In this document: piece after piece, positions 1-12,279 of the stretch
How the letters are laid out: each line of letters starts with the position of its first letter
Numbering within the stretch: the stretch's first letter is position 1
Assembly (NCBI GenBank): GCA_036172665.1
Contig: JAYKNF010000022.1
Span: 558,001 to 622,000 of the forward strand
Reading direction: 5' to 3'
From: Prosopocoilus inquinatus
Taxonomy: Eukaryota > Arthropoda > Insecta > Coleoptera > Lucanidae
DNA: 64,000 bases
The notes under the pieces: generated by a model
Seen by the model: only the letters and a program-made list of their open reading frames with translations
Databases searched by the model: none
Told to the model about the DNA's origin: nothing
Made by a program: the position numbers and the translations under genes

Positions 1-2086
1 CAGCTTCTGCTGCGTCCGAGAACTTTGTATCTCACATCAGAGTTACTTTAGTCCATTCAAACGTCAAATAACATGCTAGATAAGTAAGGATCTATTAGAT
101 ACATCACAGGAACAACGCTAATACGTGTTGTTTCGTTTTAAACTATTTCCAGCTCCTGCTGCGTCCAAAAACTTCGTATCTCACATCAGAATTACTAGAG
201 TCCATCGAAACGTCAAATAACATGATAGATGAGTAAGGATCGATTAGATACATCACAGGAACAACGCTAATGCGTGTTGTTTCGTTTAAAACTATTTCCA
301 GCTTCTGCTGCGTCCGAAAATTTCGTATCTCACATCAGAGTTACTGGAGACCATCGAAACGTCAAATAACATAGTAGATAAGTAAGGATCGATTAGATAC
401 ATCACAGGAACAACGCTAATGCGTGTTGTTTCGTTTAAAACTATTTCCAGCTCCTGCTGCGTCCAAAAACTTTGTATCTCACATCAGAGTTACTGGAGTC
501 CATCCAAACGTAAAATAACATGATAGATGAGTAAGGATCGATTAGATACATCACAGGAACATAGCTAATGCGTGTTGTTTCGTTTTAAACTATTTCCAGC
601 TTCTGCTGCGTCCGAAAACGTCGTATCTAACATCAGAGTTACTGGAGTCCATCGAAACGACAAATAACATGATAGATAAGTAAGGATCGATTAGATACAG
701 CACAGGAACAACGCTAATACGTGTTGTTTCGTTTAAAACTATTTCCAGCTTCAGCTGCGTCCAAGAACTTCGTATCTCACTTCAGAGTTACTGGAGTCCA
801 TCGAAACGTCAAATAACATGATAGATGAGTAAGGATCGATTAGATACAACACAGGAACAACGCTAATGCGTGTTGTTTCGTTTAAAACTATTTCCAGCTC
901 CTGCTGTGTCCAAAAACTTTGTATCTCACATCAGAGTTACTGGAGTCCATCCAAACGTAAAATAACATGATAGATGAGTAAGGATCGATTAGATACATCA
1001 CAGGAACATCGCTAATGCGTGTTGTTTCGTTTAAAACTATTTCCAGCTTCTGCTGCGTCCGAAAATTTCGTATCTCACATCATAGTTAATGGAGTCCATC
1101 GAAACGTCAAATAACATAGTAGATAAGTAAGGATCGATTAGATACATCACAGGAACAACGCTAATGCGTGTTGTTTCGTTTAAAACTATTTCCAGATTCT
1201 GCTGCGTCCGAAAATTTCGTATCTCACATCATAGTTACTGGAGTCCATCCAAACGTCAAATAACATGATAGATGAGTAAGGATCGATTAGATACATCACA
1301 GGAACAACGCTAATACGTGTTGTTTCGTTTAAAACTATTTCCAGCTGCTGCTGCGTCCGAAAACGTCCTATCTCACATCAGACTTACTGGAGTCCATCCA
1401 AACTTCAAATAACATGTTAGATAAGTAAGGATCGTTTAGATACATCACAGGAACAACGCTAATACGTGTTGTTTCGTTCAAAACTATTTCCAGCTTCTGC
1501 TGCGTCCTAGAACTTTGTATCTCACATCAGAGATACTGGTGTCCGTCCAAACGTCAAATAACATGATAGATGAGTAAGAATCGATTAGATACATCACAGG
1601 AACAACGCTAATATGTGTTGTTTCGTTTAAAACTATTTCCAGCTGCTGCTGCGTCCGAAAATTTCGTATCTCACATTAGAGTTACTGGAGTCCATCGAAA
1701 CGTCAAATAACATAGTAGCTAAGTAAGGATCGATTAGATACATCACAAGAACAACGCTAATACGTGTTGTTTCGTTCAAAACTATTTCCAGCTTTTGCTG
1801 CGTCCAAAAACTTTGTATCTCACATCAGAGTTACTGGAGTCCATCCAAACGTAAAATAACATGATAGATGAGTAAGGATCGATTAGATACATCACAGGAA
1901 CAACGCTAATGCGTGTTGTTTCGTTTAAAACTATTTCCAGATTCTGCTGCGTCCGAAAATTTCGTATCTCACATCATAGTTAATGGAGTCCATCGAAACG
2001 TCAAATAACATGATAGATGAGTAAGGATCGATTAGATACATCACAGGAACAACGCTAATGCGTGTTGTTTCATTTAAAACTATTTG

Positions 2087-2236
2087 CAGCTTCTGCTGCG
2101 TCCGATAAACTTTGTATCTCACATCAGAGTTACTGGAGTCCATCCAAACGTCAAATAACATGATAGATGAGTAAGGATCGATTAGATACATCACAGGAAC
2201 AACGCTAATACGTGTTGTTTCGTTTAAAACTATTTC
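2087..2236. repeat. 150-bp monomer with GATAAAC insertion
   Basis: This copy carries one extra base (GTCCGATAAAC instead of GTCCGAAAAC), giving 150 bp, and starts after TTTGCAG rather than TTTCCAG. Because 150 is divisible by three, the minus-strand frame stays open across the monomer boundary. This yields an 87-codon open frame at 1,931-2,194 that begins with GTG and then ATG and ends at TAG. The frame is a by-product of the repeat, with the peptide block MYLIDPYSSIMLFDV appearing twice. Nothing supports expression. Confidence 0.93.
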
Positions 2237-4322
2237 CAGCTCCTGCTGCGTCCAAAAATTTCGTATCTCACATCAGAATTACTAGAGTAGATCGAAACGT
2301 CAAATAACATGATAGATGAGTAAGGATCGATTAGATACATCACAGGAACAACGCTAATGCGTGTTGTTTCGTTTAAAACTATTTCCAGCTTCTGCTGCGT
2401 CCGAAAATTTCGTATCTCACTTCAGAGTTACTGGAGTCCATCGAAACGTCAAATAACATAGTAGATAAGTAAGGATCGATTAGATACATCACAGGAACAA
2501 CGCTAATACGTGTTGTTTCGTTCAAAACTATTTCCAGCTTCTGCTGCGTCCGAGAACTTTGTATCTCACATCAGAGTTACTTTAGTCCATTCAAACGTCA
2601 AATAACATGCTAGATAAGTAAGGATCTATTAGATACATCACAGGAACAACGCTAATATGTGTTGTTTCGTTTAAAACAATTTCCAGCTCCTGCTGCGTCC
2701 AAAAACTTCGTATCTCACATCAGAGTTACTGGAGTCCATCGAAACGACAAATAACATGATAGATAAGTAAGGATCGATTAGATACAGCACAGGAACAACG
2801 CTAATACGTGTTGTTTCGTTTAAAACTATTTCCAGCTTCTGCTGCGTCCGAAAATTTCGTATCTCACATCAGAGTTACTGGAGTCCATCGAAACGTCAAA
2901 TAACATAGTAGATAATTAAGGATCGATTAGATACATCACAGGAACAACGCTAATACGTGTTGTTTCGTTCAAAACTATTTCCAGCTTCTGCTGCGTCCGA
3001 GAACTTTGTATCTCACATCAGAGTTACTTTAGTCCATTCAAACGTCAAATAACATGCTAGATAAGTAAGGATCTATTAGATACATCACAGGAACAACGCT
3101 AATACGTGTTGTTTCGTTTAAAACTATTTCCAGCTCCTCCTGCGTCCAAAAACTTCGTATCTCACATCAGAATTACTAGAGTCCATCGAAACGTCAAATA
3201 ACATGATAGATGAGTAAGGATCGATTAGATACATCACAGGAACAACGCTAATGCGTGTTGTTTCGTTTAAAACTATTTCCAGCTTCTGCTGCGTCCGAAA
3301 ATTTCGTATCTCACATCAGAGTTACTGGAGTCCATCGAAATGTCAAATAACATAGTAGATAAGTAAGGATCGATTAGATACATCACAGGAACAACGCTAA
3401 TGCGTGTTGTTTCGTTTAAAACTATTTCCAGCTCCTGCTGCGTCCAAAAACTTCGTATCTCACATCAGAATTACTAGAGTCCATCGAAAGGTCAAATAAC
3501 ATAGTAGATAAGTAAGGATCGATTAGATACATCACAGGAACATAGCTAATGCGTGTTGTTTCGTTTTAAACTATTTCCAGCTTCTGCTGCGTCCGAAAAC
3601 GTCGTATCTAACATCAGAGTTACTGGAGTCCATCGAAACGACAAATAACATGATAGATAAGTAAGGATCGATTAGATACATCACAGGAACAACGCTAATA
3701 CGTGTTTTTTCGTTTAAAACTATTTCCAGCTCCTGCTGCGTCCAAAAACTTTGTATCTCACATCAGAGTTACTGGAGTCCATCCAAACGTAAAATAACAT
3801 GATAGATGAGTAAGGATCGATTAGATACATCACAGGAACATAGCTAATGCGTGTTGTTTCGTTTTAAACTATTTCCAGCTTCTGCTGCGTCCGAAAACGT
3901 CGTATCTAACATCAGAGTTACTGGAGTCCATCGAAACGACAAATAACATGATAGATAAGTAAGGATCGATTAGATACATCACAGGAACATCGCTAATGCG
4001 TGTTGTTTCGTTTAAAACTATTTCCAGCTTCTGCTGCGTCCAAAAACATCGTATCTCACATCATAGTTAATGGAGTCCATCGAAACGTCAAATAACATAG
4101 TAGATAAGTAAGGATCGATTAGATACATCACAGGAACAACGCTAATGCGTGTTGTTTCGTTTAAAACTATTTCCAGATTCTGCTGCGTCCGAAAATTTCG
4201 TATCTCACATCATAGTTAATGGAGTCCATCGAAACGTCAAATAACATGATAGATGAGTAAGGATCGATAAGATACATCACAGTAACAACGCTAATGCGTG
4301 TTGTTTCATTTAAAACTATTTG

Positions 4323-4472
4323 CAGCTTCTGCTGCGTCCGATAAACTTTGTATCTCACATCAGAGTTACTGGAGTTCATCCATACGTCAAATAACATGAT
4401 AGATGAGTAAGGATCGATTAGATACATCACAGGAACAACGCTAATACGTGTTGTTTCGTTTAAAACTATTTC
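4323..4472. repeat. 150-bp monomer with GATAAAC insertion, second copy
   Basis: Same variant as at 2,087, 2,236 bp downstream, with the same extra base and TTTGCAG start. The minus-strand open frame at 4,167-4,430 is again 87 codons. It differs from the first by two residues (Asp to Asn at residue 19, Pro to Thr at residue 50), consistent with neutral drift. Confidence 0.93.
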
Positions 4473-4620
4473 CAGCTCCTGCTGCGTCCAAAAACTTCGT
4501 ATCTCACATCAGAATTACTAGAGTCCATCGAAACGTCAAATAACATGATAGATGAGTAAGGATCGATTAGATACATCACAGGAACAACGCTAATGCGTGT
4601 TGTTTCGTTTAAAACTATTT

Positions 4621-7600
4621 CCAGCTTCTGCTGCGTCCGAAAATTTCGTATCTCACTTCAGAGTTACTGGAGTCCATCGAAACGTCAAATAACATAGTAG
4701 ATAAGTAAGGATCGATTAGATACATCACAGGAACAACGCTAATACGTGTTGTTTCATTCAAAACTATTTCCAGCTTCTGCTGCGTCCGAGAACTTTGTAT
4801 CTCACATCAGAGTTACTTTAGTCCATTCAAACGTCAAATAACATGCTAGATAAGTAAGGATCTATTAGATACATCACAGGAACAACGCTAATATGTGTTG
4901 TTTCGTTTAAAACTATTTCCAGCTCCTGCTGCGTCCAAAAACATCGTATCTCACATCAGAGTTACTGGAGTCCATCGAAACGACAAATAACATGATAGAT
5001 AAGTAAGGATCGATTAGATACATCACAGGAACAACGCTAATACGTGTTGTTTCGTTTAAAACTATTTCCAGCTTCTGCTGCGTCCGAAAATTTCGTATCT
5101 CACATCAGAGTTACTGGAGTCCATCGAAACGTCAAATAACATAGTAGATAAGTAAGGATCGATTAGATACATCACAGGAACAACGCTAATACGTGTTGTT
5201 TCGTTCAAAACTATTTCCAGCTTCTGCTGCGTCCGAGAACTTTGTATCTCACATCAGAGTTACTTTAGTCCATTCAAACGTCAAATAACATGCTAGATAA
5301 GTAAGGATCTATTAGATACATCACAGGAACAACGCTAATACGTGTTGTTTCGTTCAAAACTATTTCCAGCTTCTGCTGCGTCCGAGAACTTTGTATCTCA
5401 CATCTGAGTTACTTTAGTCCATTCAAACGTCAAATAACATGCTAGATAAGTAAGGATCTATTAGATACATCACAGGAACAACGCTAATACGTGTTGTTTC
5501 GTTTAAAACTATTTCCAGCTCCTGCTGCGTCCAAAAACTTCGTATCTCACATCAGAATTACTAGAGTCCATCGAAACGTCAAATAACATGATAGATGAGT
5601 AAGGATCGATTAGATACATCACAGGAACAACGCTAATGCGTGTTGTTTCGTTTAAAACTATTTCCATCTTCTGCTGCGTCCGAAAATATCGTATCTCACT
5701 TCAGAGATACTGGAGTCCATCGAAACGTCAAATAACATAGTAGATAAGTAAGGATCGATTAGATACATCACAGGAACAACGCTAATACGTGTTGTTTCGT
5801 TCAAAACTATTTCCAGCTTCTGCTGCGTCCGAGAACTTTGTATCTCACATCAGAGTTACTTTAGTCCATTCAAACGTCAAATAACATGCTAGATAAGTAA
5901 GGATCTATTAGATACATCACAGGAACAACGCTAATATGTGTTGTTTCGTTTAAAACTATTTCCAGCTCCTGCTGCGTCCAAAAACTTCGTATCTCACATC
6001 AGAGTTACTGGAGTCCATCGAAACGACAAATAACATGATAGATAAGTAAGGATCGATTAGATACAGCACAGGAACAACGCTAATAGGTGTTGTTTCGTTT
6101 AAAACTATTTCCAGCTTCTGCTGCGTCCGAAAATTTCGTATCTCACTTCAGAGTTACTGGAGTCCATCGAAACGTCAAATAACATAGTAGATAAGTAAGG
6201 ATCGATTAGATACATCACAGGAACAACGCTAATACGTGTTGTTTCATTCAAAACTATTTCCAGCTTCTGCTGCGTCCGAGAACTTTGTATCTCACATCAG
6301 AGTTACTTTAGTCCATTCAAACGTCAAATAACATGCTAGATAAGTAAGGATCTATTAGATACATCACAGGAACAACGCTAATATGTGTTGTTTCGTTTAA
6401 AACTATTTCCAGCTCCTGCTGCGTCCAAAAACTTCGTATCTCACATCAGAGTTACTGGAGTCCATCGAAACGACAAATAACATGATAGATAAGTAAGGAT
6501 CGATTAGATACATCACAGGAACAACGCTAATACGTGTTGTTTCGTTTAAAACTATTTCCAGCTTCTGCTGCGTCCGAAAATTTCGTATCTCATATCAGAG
6601 TTACTGGAGTCCATCGAAACGTCAAATAACATAGTAGATAAGTAAGGATCGATTAGATACATCACAGGAACAACGCTAATACGTGTTGTTTCGTTCAAAA
6701 CTATTTCCAGCTTCTGCTGCGTCCGAGAACTTTGTATCTCACATCAGAGTTAATTTAGTCCATTCAAACGTCAAATAACATGCTAGATAAGTAAGGATCT
6801 ATTAGATACATCACAGGAACAACGCTAATACGTGTTGTTTCGTTCAAAACTATTTCCAGCTTCTGCTGCGTCCGAGAACTTTGTATCTCACATCAGAGTT
6901 ACTTTAGTCCATTCAAACGTCAAATAACATGCTAGATAAGTAAGGATCTATTAGATACATCACAGGAACAACGCTAATACGTGTTGTTTCGTTTAAAACT
7001 ATTTCCAGCTCCTGCTGCGTCCAAAAACTTCGTATCTCACATCAGAATTACTAGAGTCCATCGAAACGTCAAATAACATGATAGATGAGTAAGGATCGAT
7101 TAGATACATCACAGGAACAACGCTAATGCGTGTTGTTTCGTTTAAAACTATTTCCATCTTCTGCTGCGTCCGAAAATATCGTATCTCACTTCAGAGTTAC
7201 TGGAGTCCATCGAAACGTCAAATAACATAGTAGATAAGTAAGGATCGATTAGATACATCACAGGAACAACGCTAATACGTGTTGTTTCGTTCAAAACTAT
7301 TTCCAGCTTCTGCTGCGTCCGAGAACTTTGTATCTCACATCAGAGTTACTTTAGTCCATTCAAACGTCAAATAACATGCTAGATAAGTAAGGATCTATTA
7401 GATACATCACAGGAACAACGCTAATATGTGTTGTTTCGTTTAAAACTATTTCCAGCTCCTGCTGCGTCCAAAAACTTCGTATCTCACATCAGAGTTACTG
7501 GAGTCCATCGAAACGACAAATAACATGATAGATAAGTAAGGATCGATTAGATACAGCACAGGAACAACGCTAATACGTGTTGTTTCGTTTAAAACTATTT
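4621..7600. repeat. 10-mer higher-order repeat (1,490 bp), two tandem copies
   Basis: Bases from 4,621 recur at +1,490 (10 x 149). Diagnostic variants shared by both copies are GTTTCATTCA near 4,751 and 6,241, and TTTCCATCTT near 5,661 and 7,151. Similarity to the upstream sequence stops just before 4,621. The match breaks near 6,110/7,600, where the next monomer has CACATCA and AATTAAGG instead of CACTTCA and AAGTAAGG. A few substitutions separate the copies, for example AACATCG vs AACTTCG and CATCTGAG vs CATCAGAG. Confidence 0.9.
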
Positions 7601-8346
7601 CCAGCTTCTGCTGCGTCCGAAAATTTCGTATCTCACATCAGAGTTACTGGAGTCCATCGAAACGTCAAATATCATAGTAGATAATTAAGGATCGATTAGA
7701 TACATCACAGGAACAACGCTAATACGTGTTGTTTCGTTCAAAACTATTTCCAGCTTCTGCTGCGTCCGAGAACTTTGTATCTCATATCAGAGTTACTTTA
7801 GTCCATTCAAACGTCAAATAACATGCTAGATAAGTAAGGATCTATTAGATACATCACAGGAACAACGCTAATACGTGTTGTTTCGTTTAAAACTATTTCC
7901 AGCTCCTGCTGCGTCCAAAAACTTCGTATCTCACCTCAGAATTACTAGAGTCCATCGAAACGTCAAATAACATGATAGATGAGTAAGGATCGATTAGATA
8001 CATCACAGGAACAACGCTAATGCGTGTTGTTTCGTTTAAAACTATTTCCAGCTTCTGCTGCGTCCGAAAATTTCGTATCTCACATCAGAGTTACTGGAGT
8101 CCATCGAAACGACAAATAACATAGTAGATAAGTAAGAATCGATTAGATACATCACAGGAACAACGCTAATACGTGTTGTTTCGTTTAAAACTATTTCCAG
8201 CTCCTGCTACGTCCAAAAACTTTGTATCTCACATCAGAGTTACTGGAGTCCATCCAAACGTAAAATAACATGATAGATGAGTAAGGATCGATTAGATACA
8301 TCACAGGAACAACGCTAATGCGTGTTGTTTCGTTTAAAACTATTTC

Positions 8347-8450
8347 CAGCTTCTCTTCGAAACGACAAATAACATGATAGATAAGTAAGGATCGATTAGA
8401 TACATCACAGGAACATCGCTAATGCGTGTTGTTTGGTTTAAAACTATTTC
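8347..8450. repeat. Truncated 104-bp monomer (45-bp internal deletion)
   Basis: The sequence jumps from CAGCTTCT directly to CTTCGAAACGAC. This removes 45 bases covering most of the CTGCGTCC to GAGTCCA portion (about consensus positions 9-53). The rest of the monomer is normal and ends at the next CAG at 8,451. Confidence 0.95.
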
Positions 8451-8748
8451 CAGCTTCTGCTGCGTCCGAAAATTTCGTATCTCACATCATAGTTAATGGA
8501 GTCCATCGAAACGTCAAATAACATAGTAGATAAGTAAGGATCGATTAGATACATCACAGGAACAACGCTAATGCGTGTTGTTTCGTTTAATACTATTTCC
8601 AGATTCTGCTGCGTCCGAAAATTTCGTATCTCACATCATAGTTAATGGAGTCCATCGAAACGTCAAATAACATGATAGATGAGTAAGGATCGATAAGATA
8701 CATCACAGGAACAACGCTAATGCGTGTTGTTTCATTTAAAACTATTTG

Positions 8749-8898
8749 CAGCTTCTGCTGCGTCCGATAAACTTTTTATCTCACATCAGAGTTACTGGAG
8801 TCCATCCAAACGTCAAATAACATAATAGATGAGTAAGGATCGATTAGATACATCACAGGAACAACGCTAATACGTGTTGTTTCGTTTAAAACTATTTC
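8749..8898. repeat. 150-bp monomer whose open frame is broken by a stop
   Basis: This is the same GATAAAC, TTTGCAG variant as at 2,087 and 4,323. Here the base after AACTTT is T instead of G (ACTTTTTATC). On the minus strand this turns the TAC codon after AGA into TAA, so the 87-codon frame seen at the sister loci is closed. Confidence 0.9.
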
Positions 8899-11878
8899 CA
8901 GCTCCTGCTGCGTCCAAAAATTTCGTATCTCACATCAGAGTTACTGGAGTCCATCGAAACGTCAAATAACATAGTAGATAAGTAAGGATCGATTAGATAC
9001 ATCACAGGAACAACGCTAATACGTGTTGTTTCGTTCAAAACTATTTCCAGCTTCTGCTGCGTCCGAGAACTTTGTATCTCACATCAGAGTTACTTTAGTC
9101 CATTCAAACGTCAAATAACATGCTAGATAAGTAAGGATCTATTAGATACATCACAGGAACAACGCTAATACGTGTTGTTTCGTTCAAAACTATTTCCAGC
9201 TTCTGCTGCGTCCGAGAACTTTGTATCTCACATCAGAGTTACTTTAGTCCATTCAAACGTCAAATAACATGCTAGATAAGTAAGGATCTATTAGATACAT
9301 CACAGGAACAACGCTAATACGTGTTGTTTCGTTTAAAACTATTTCCAGCTCCTGCTGCGTCCAAAAACTTCGTATCTCACATCAGAATTACTAGAGTCCA
9401 TCGAAACGTCAAATAACATGATAGATGAGTAAGGATCGATTAGATACATCACAGGAACAACGCTAATGCGTGTTGTTTCGTTTAAAACTATTTCCATCTT
9501 CTGCTGCGTCCGAAAATATCGTATCTCACTTCAGAGATACTGGAGTCCATCGAAACGTCAAATAACATAGTAGATAAGTAAGGATCGATTAGATACATCA
9601 CAGGAACAACGCTAATACGTGTTGTTTCATTCAAAACTATTTCCAGCTTCTGCTGCGTCCGAGAACTTTGTATCTCACATCAGAGTTACTTTAGTCCATT
9701 CAAACGTCAAATAACATGCTAGATAAGTAAGGATCTATTAGATACATCACAGGAACAACGCTAATATGTGTTGTTTCGTTTAAAACTATTTCCAGCTCCT
9801 GCTGCGTCCAAAAACTTCGTATCTCACATCAGAGTTACTGGAGTCCATCGAAACGACAAATAACATGATAGATAAGTAAGGATCGATTAGATACAGCACA
9901 GGAACAACGCTAATACGTGTTGTTTCGTTTAAAACTATTTCCAGCTTCTGCTGCGTCCGAAAATTTCGTATCTCACTTCAGAGTTACTGGAGTCCATCGA
10001 AACGTCAAATAACATAGTAGATAAGTAAGGATCGATTAGATACATCACAGGAACAACGCTAATACGTGTTGTTTCATTCAAAACTATTTCCAGCTTCTGC
10101 TGCGTCCGAGAACTTTGTATCTCACATCAGAGTTACTTTAGTCCATTCAAACGTCAAATAACATGCTAGATAAGTAAGGATCTATTAGATACATCACAGG
10201 AACAACGCTAATATGTGTTGTTTCGTTTAAAACTATTTCCAGCTCCTGCTGCGTCCAAAAACTTCGTATCTCACATCAGAGTTACTGGAGTCCATCGAAA
10301 CGACAAATAACATGATAGATAAGTAAGGATCGATTAGATACATCACAGGAACAACGCTAATACGTGTTGCTTCGTTTAAAACTATTTCCAGCTTCTGCTG
10401 CGTCCGAAAATTTCGTATCTCACATCAGAGTTACTGGAGTCCATCGAAACGTCAAATAACATAGTAGATAAGTAAGGATCGATTAGATACATCACAGGAA
10501 CAACGCTAATACGTGTTGTTTCCTTCAAAACTATTTCCAGCTTCTGCTGCGTCCGAGAACTTTGTATCTCACATCAGAGTTACTTTAGTCCATTCAAACG
10601 TCAAATAACATGCTAGATAAGTAAGGATCAATTAGATACATCACAGGAACAACGCTAATACGTGTTGTTTCGTTCAAAACTATTTCCAGCTTCTGCTGCG
10701 TCCGAGAACTTTGTATCTCACATCAGAGTTACTTTAGTCCATTCAAACGTCAAATAACATGCTAGATAAGTAAGGATCTATTAGATACATCACAGGAACA
10801 ACGCTAATACGTGTTGTTTCGTTTAAAACTATTTCCAGCTCCTGCTGCGTCCAAAAACTTCGTATCTCACATCAGAATTACTAGAGTCCATCGAAACGTC
10901 AAATAACATGATAGATGAGTAAGGATCGATTAGATACATCACAGGAACAACGCTAATGCGTGTTGTTTCGTTTAAAACTATTTCCATCTTCTGCTGCGTC
11001 CGAAAATATCGTATCTCACTTCAGAGTTACTGGAGTCCATCGAAACGTCAAATAACATAGTAGATAAGTAAGGATCGATTAGATACATCACAGGAACAAC
11101 GCTAATACGTGTTGTTTCGTTCAAAACTATTTCCAGCTTCTGCTGCGTCCGAGAACTTTGTATCTCACATCAGAGTTACTTTAGTCCATTCAAACGTCAA
11201 ATAACATGCTAGATAAGTAAGGATCTATTAGATACATCACAGGAACAACGCTAATATGTGTTGTTTCGTTTAAAACTATTTCCAGCTCCTGCTGCGTCCA
11301 AAAACTTCGTATCTCACATCAGAGTTACTGGAGTCCATCGAAACGACAAATAACATGATAGATAAGTAAGGATCGATTAGATACAGCACAGGAACAACGC
11401 TAATACGTGTTGTTTCGTTTAAAACTATTTCCAGCTTCTGCTGCGTCCGAAAATTTCGTATCTCACATCAGAGTTACTGGAGTCCATCGAAACGTCAAAT
11501 AACATAGTAGATAATTAAGGATCGATTAGATACATCACAGGAACAACGCTAATACGTGTTGTTTCGTTCAAAACTATTTCCAGCTTCTGCTGCGTCCGAG
11601 AACTTTGTATCTCACATCAGAGTTACTTTAGTCCATTCAAACGTCAAATAACATGCTAGATAAGTAAGGATCTATTAGATACATCACAGGAACAACGCTA
11701 ATACGTGCTCTTTCGTTTAAAACTATTTCCAGCTCCTGCTGCGTCCAAAAACTTCGTATCTCACCTCAGAATTACTAGAGTCCATCGAAACGTCAAATAA
11801 CATGATAGATGAGTAAGGATCGATTAGATACATCACAGGAACAACGCTAATGCGTGTTGTTTCGTTTAAAACTATTTC

Positions 11879-12026
11879 CAGCTTCTGCTGCGTCCGAAAA
11901 TTTCGTATCTCACATCAGAGTTACTGGAGTCCATCGAAACGACAAATAACATAGTAGATAAGTAAGAATCGATTAGATACATCACAGGAACACGCTAATA
12001 CGTGTTGTTTCGTTTAAAACTATTTC
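11879..12026. repeat. 148-bp monomer with one-base deletion
   Basis: GGAACACGCTAAT replaces GGAACAACGCTAAT, removing one base from the AACAAC arm of the dyad. It is absent from the matching position in copy 1 (around 8,160), so it arose after the 3,830-bp duplication or is an assembly error. Confidence 0.88.
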
Positions 12027-12175
12027 CAGCTCCTGCTACGTCCAAAAACTTTGTATCTCACATCAGAGTTACTGGAGTCCATCCAAACGTAAAATAACAT
12101 GATAGATGAGTAAGGATCGATTAGATACATCACAGGAACAACGCTAATGCGTGTTGTTTCGTTTAAAACTATTTC

Positions 12176-12279
12176 CAGCTTCTCTTCGAAACGACAAATA
12201 ACATGATAGATAAGTAAGGATCGATTAGATACATCACAGGAACATCGCTAATGCGTGTTGTTTCGTTTAAAACTATTTC
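12176..12279. repeat. Truncated 104-bp monomer, second copy
   Basis: The deletion junction is identical to that at 8,347 (CAGCTTCT to CTTCGAAACGAC) and lies exactly 3,829 bp downstream. It is a paralogous copy carried by the 3,830-bp duplication rather than an independent deletion. Confidence 0.95.

Larger units (their letters stand above)
1..4620. repeat. Array zone: first subfamily set, mixed 15-mer and 20-mer spacings
   Basis: Thirty-one monomers, mostly of three recurring kinds: CTCCTGCTGCGTCC with AAAAACTTCG; CTTCTGCTGCGTCC with GAAAATTTCG; and CTTCTGCTGCGTCC with GAGAACTTTG plus ACTTTAGTCCATTC and GGATCTATT. The opening monomers (1-447) recur from 2,982 at a spacing of 2,981 bp (20 monomers plus one base). 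The segment containing the 150-bp monomer recurs at 2,236 bp (2,087 and 4,323; 15 monomers plus one base). These competing spacings indicate overlapping past duplications rather than one clean higher-order unit. No gene is present. Confidence 0.85.

Noticed and set aside
7..17. CTG/CAG trinucleotide expansion in CTGCTGCG
   Set aside because: Only two or three CTG units occur per monomer (CAGCTGCTGCTG at most), with no length variation between copies that would suggest expansion.
26..113. Internal duplication within the monomer (TATCTCACATCAGAG vs GATACATCACAGGAAC)
   Set aside because: The two stretches share only ACATCA and short pieces, too little to infer that the 149-bp unit arose from a smaller repeat.
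131..150. CENP-B box in TTCGTTTAAAACTATTT
   Set aside because: It fits the TTCG, A and first C of the known box core, but the required CGGG is CTAT here, and TTCG is often TTCA in other monomers. Partial similarity only.
8347..8450. Array boundary or insertion scar at the 104-bp monomer
   Set aside because: Ordinary monomers in the same orientation and phase continue on both sides, so it is a simple internal deletion.
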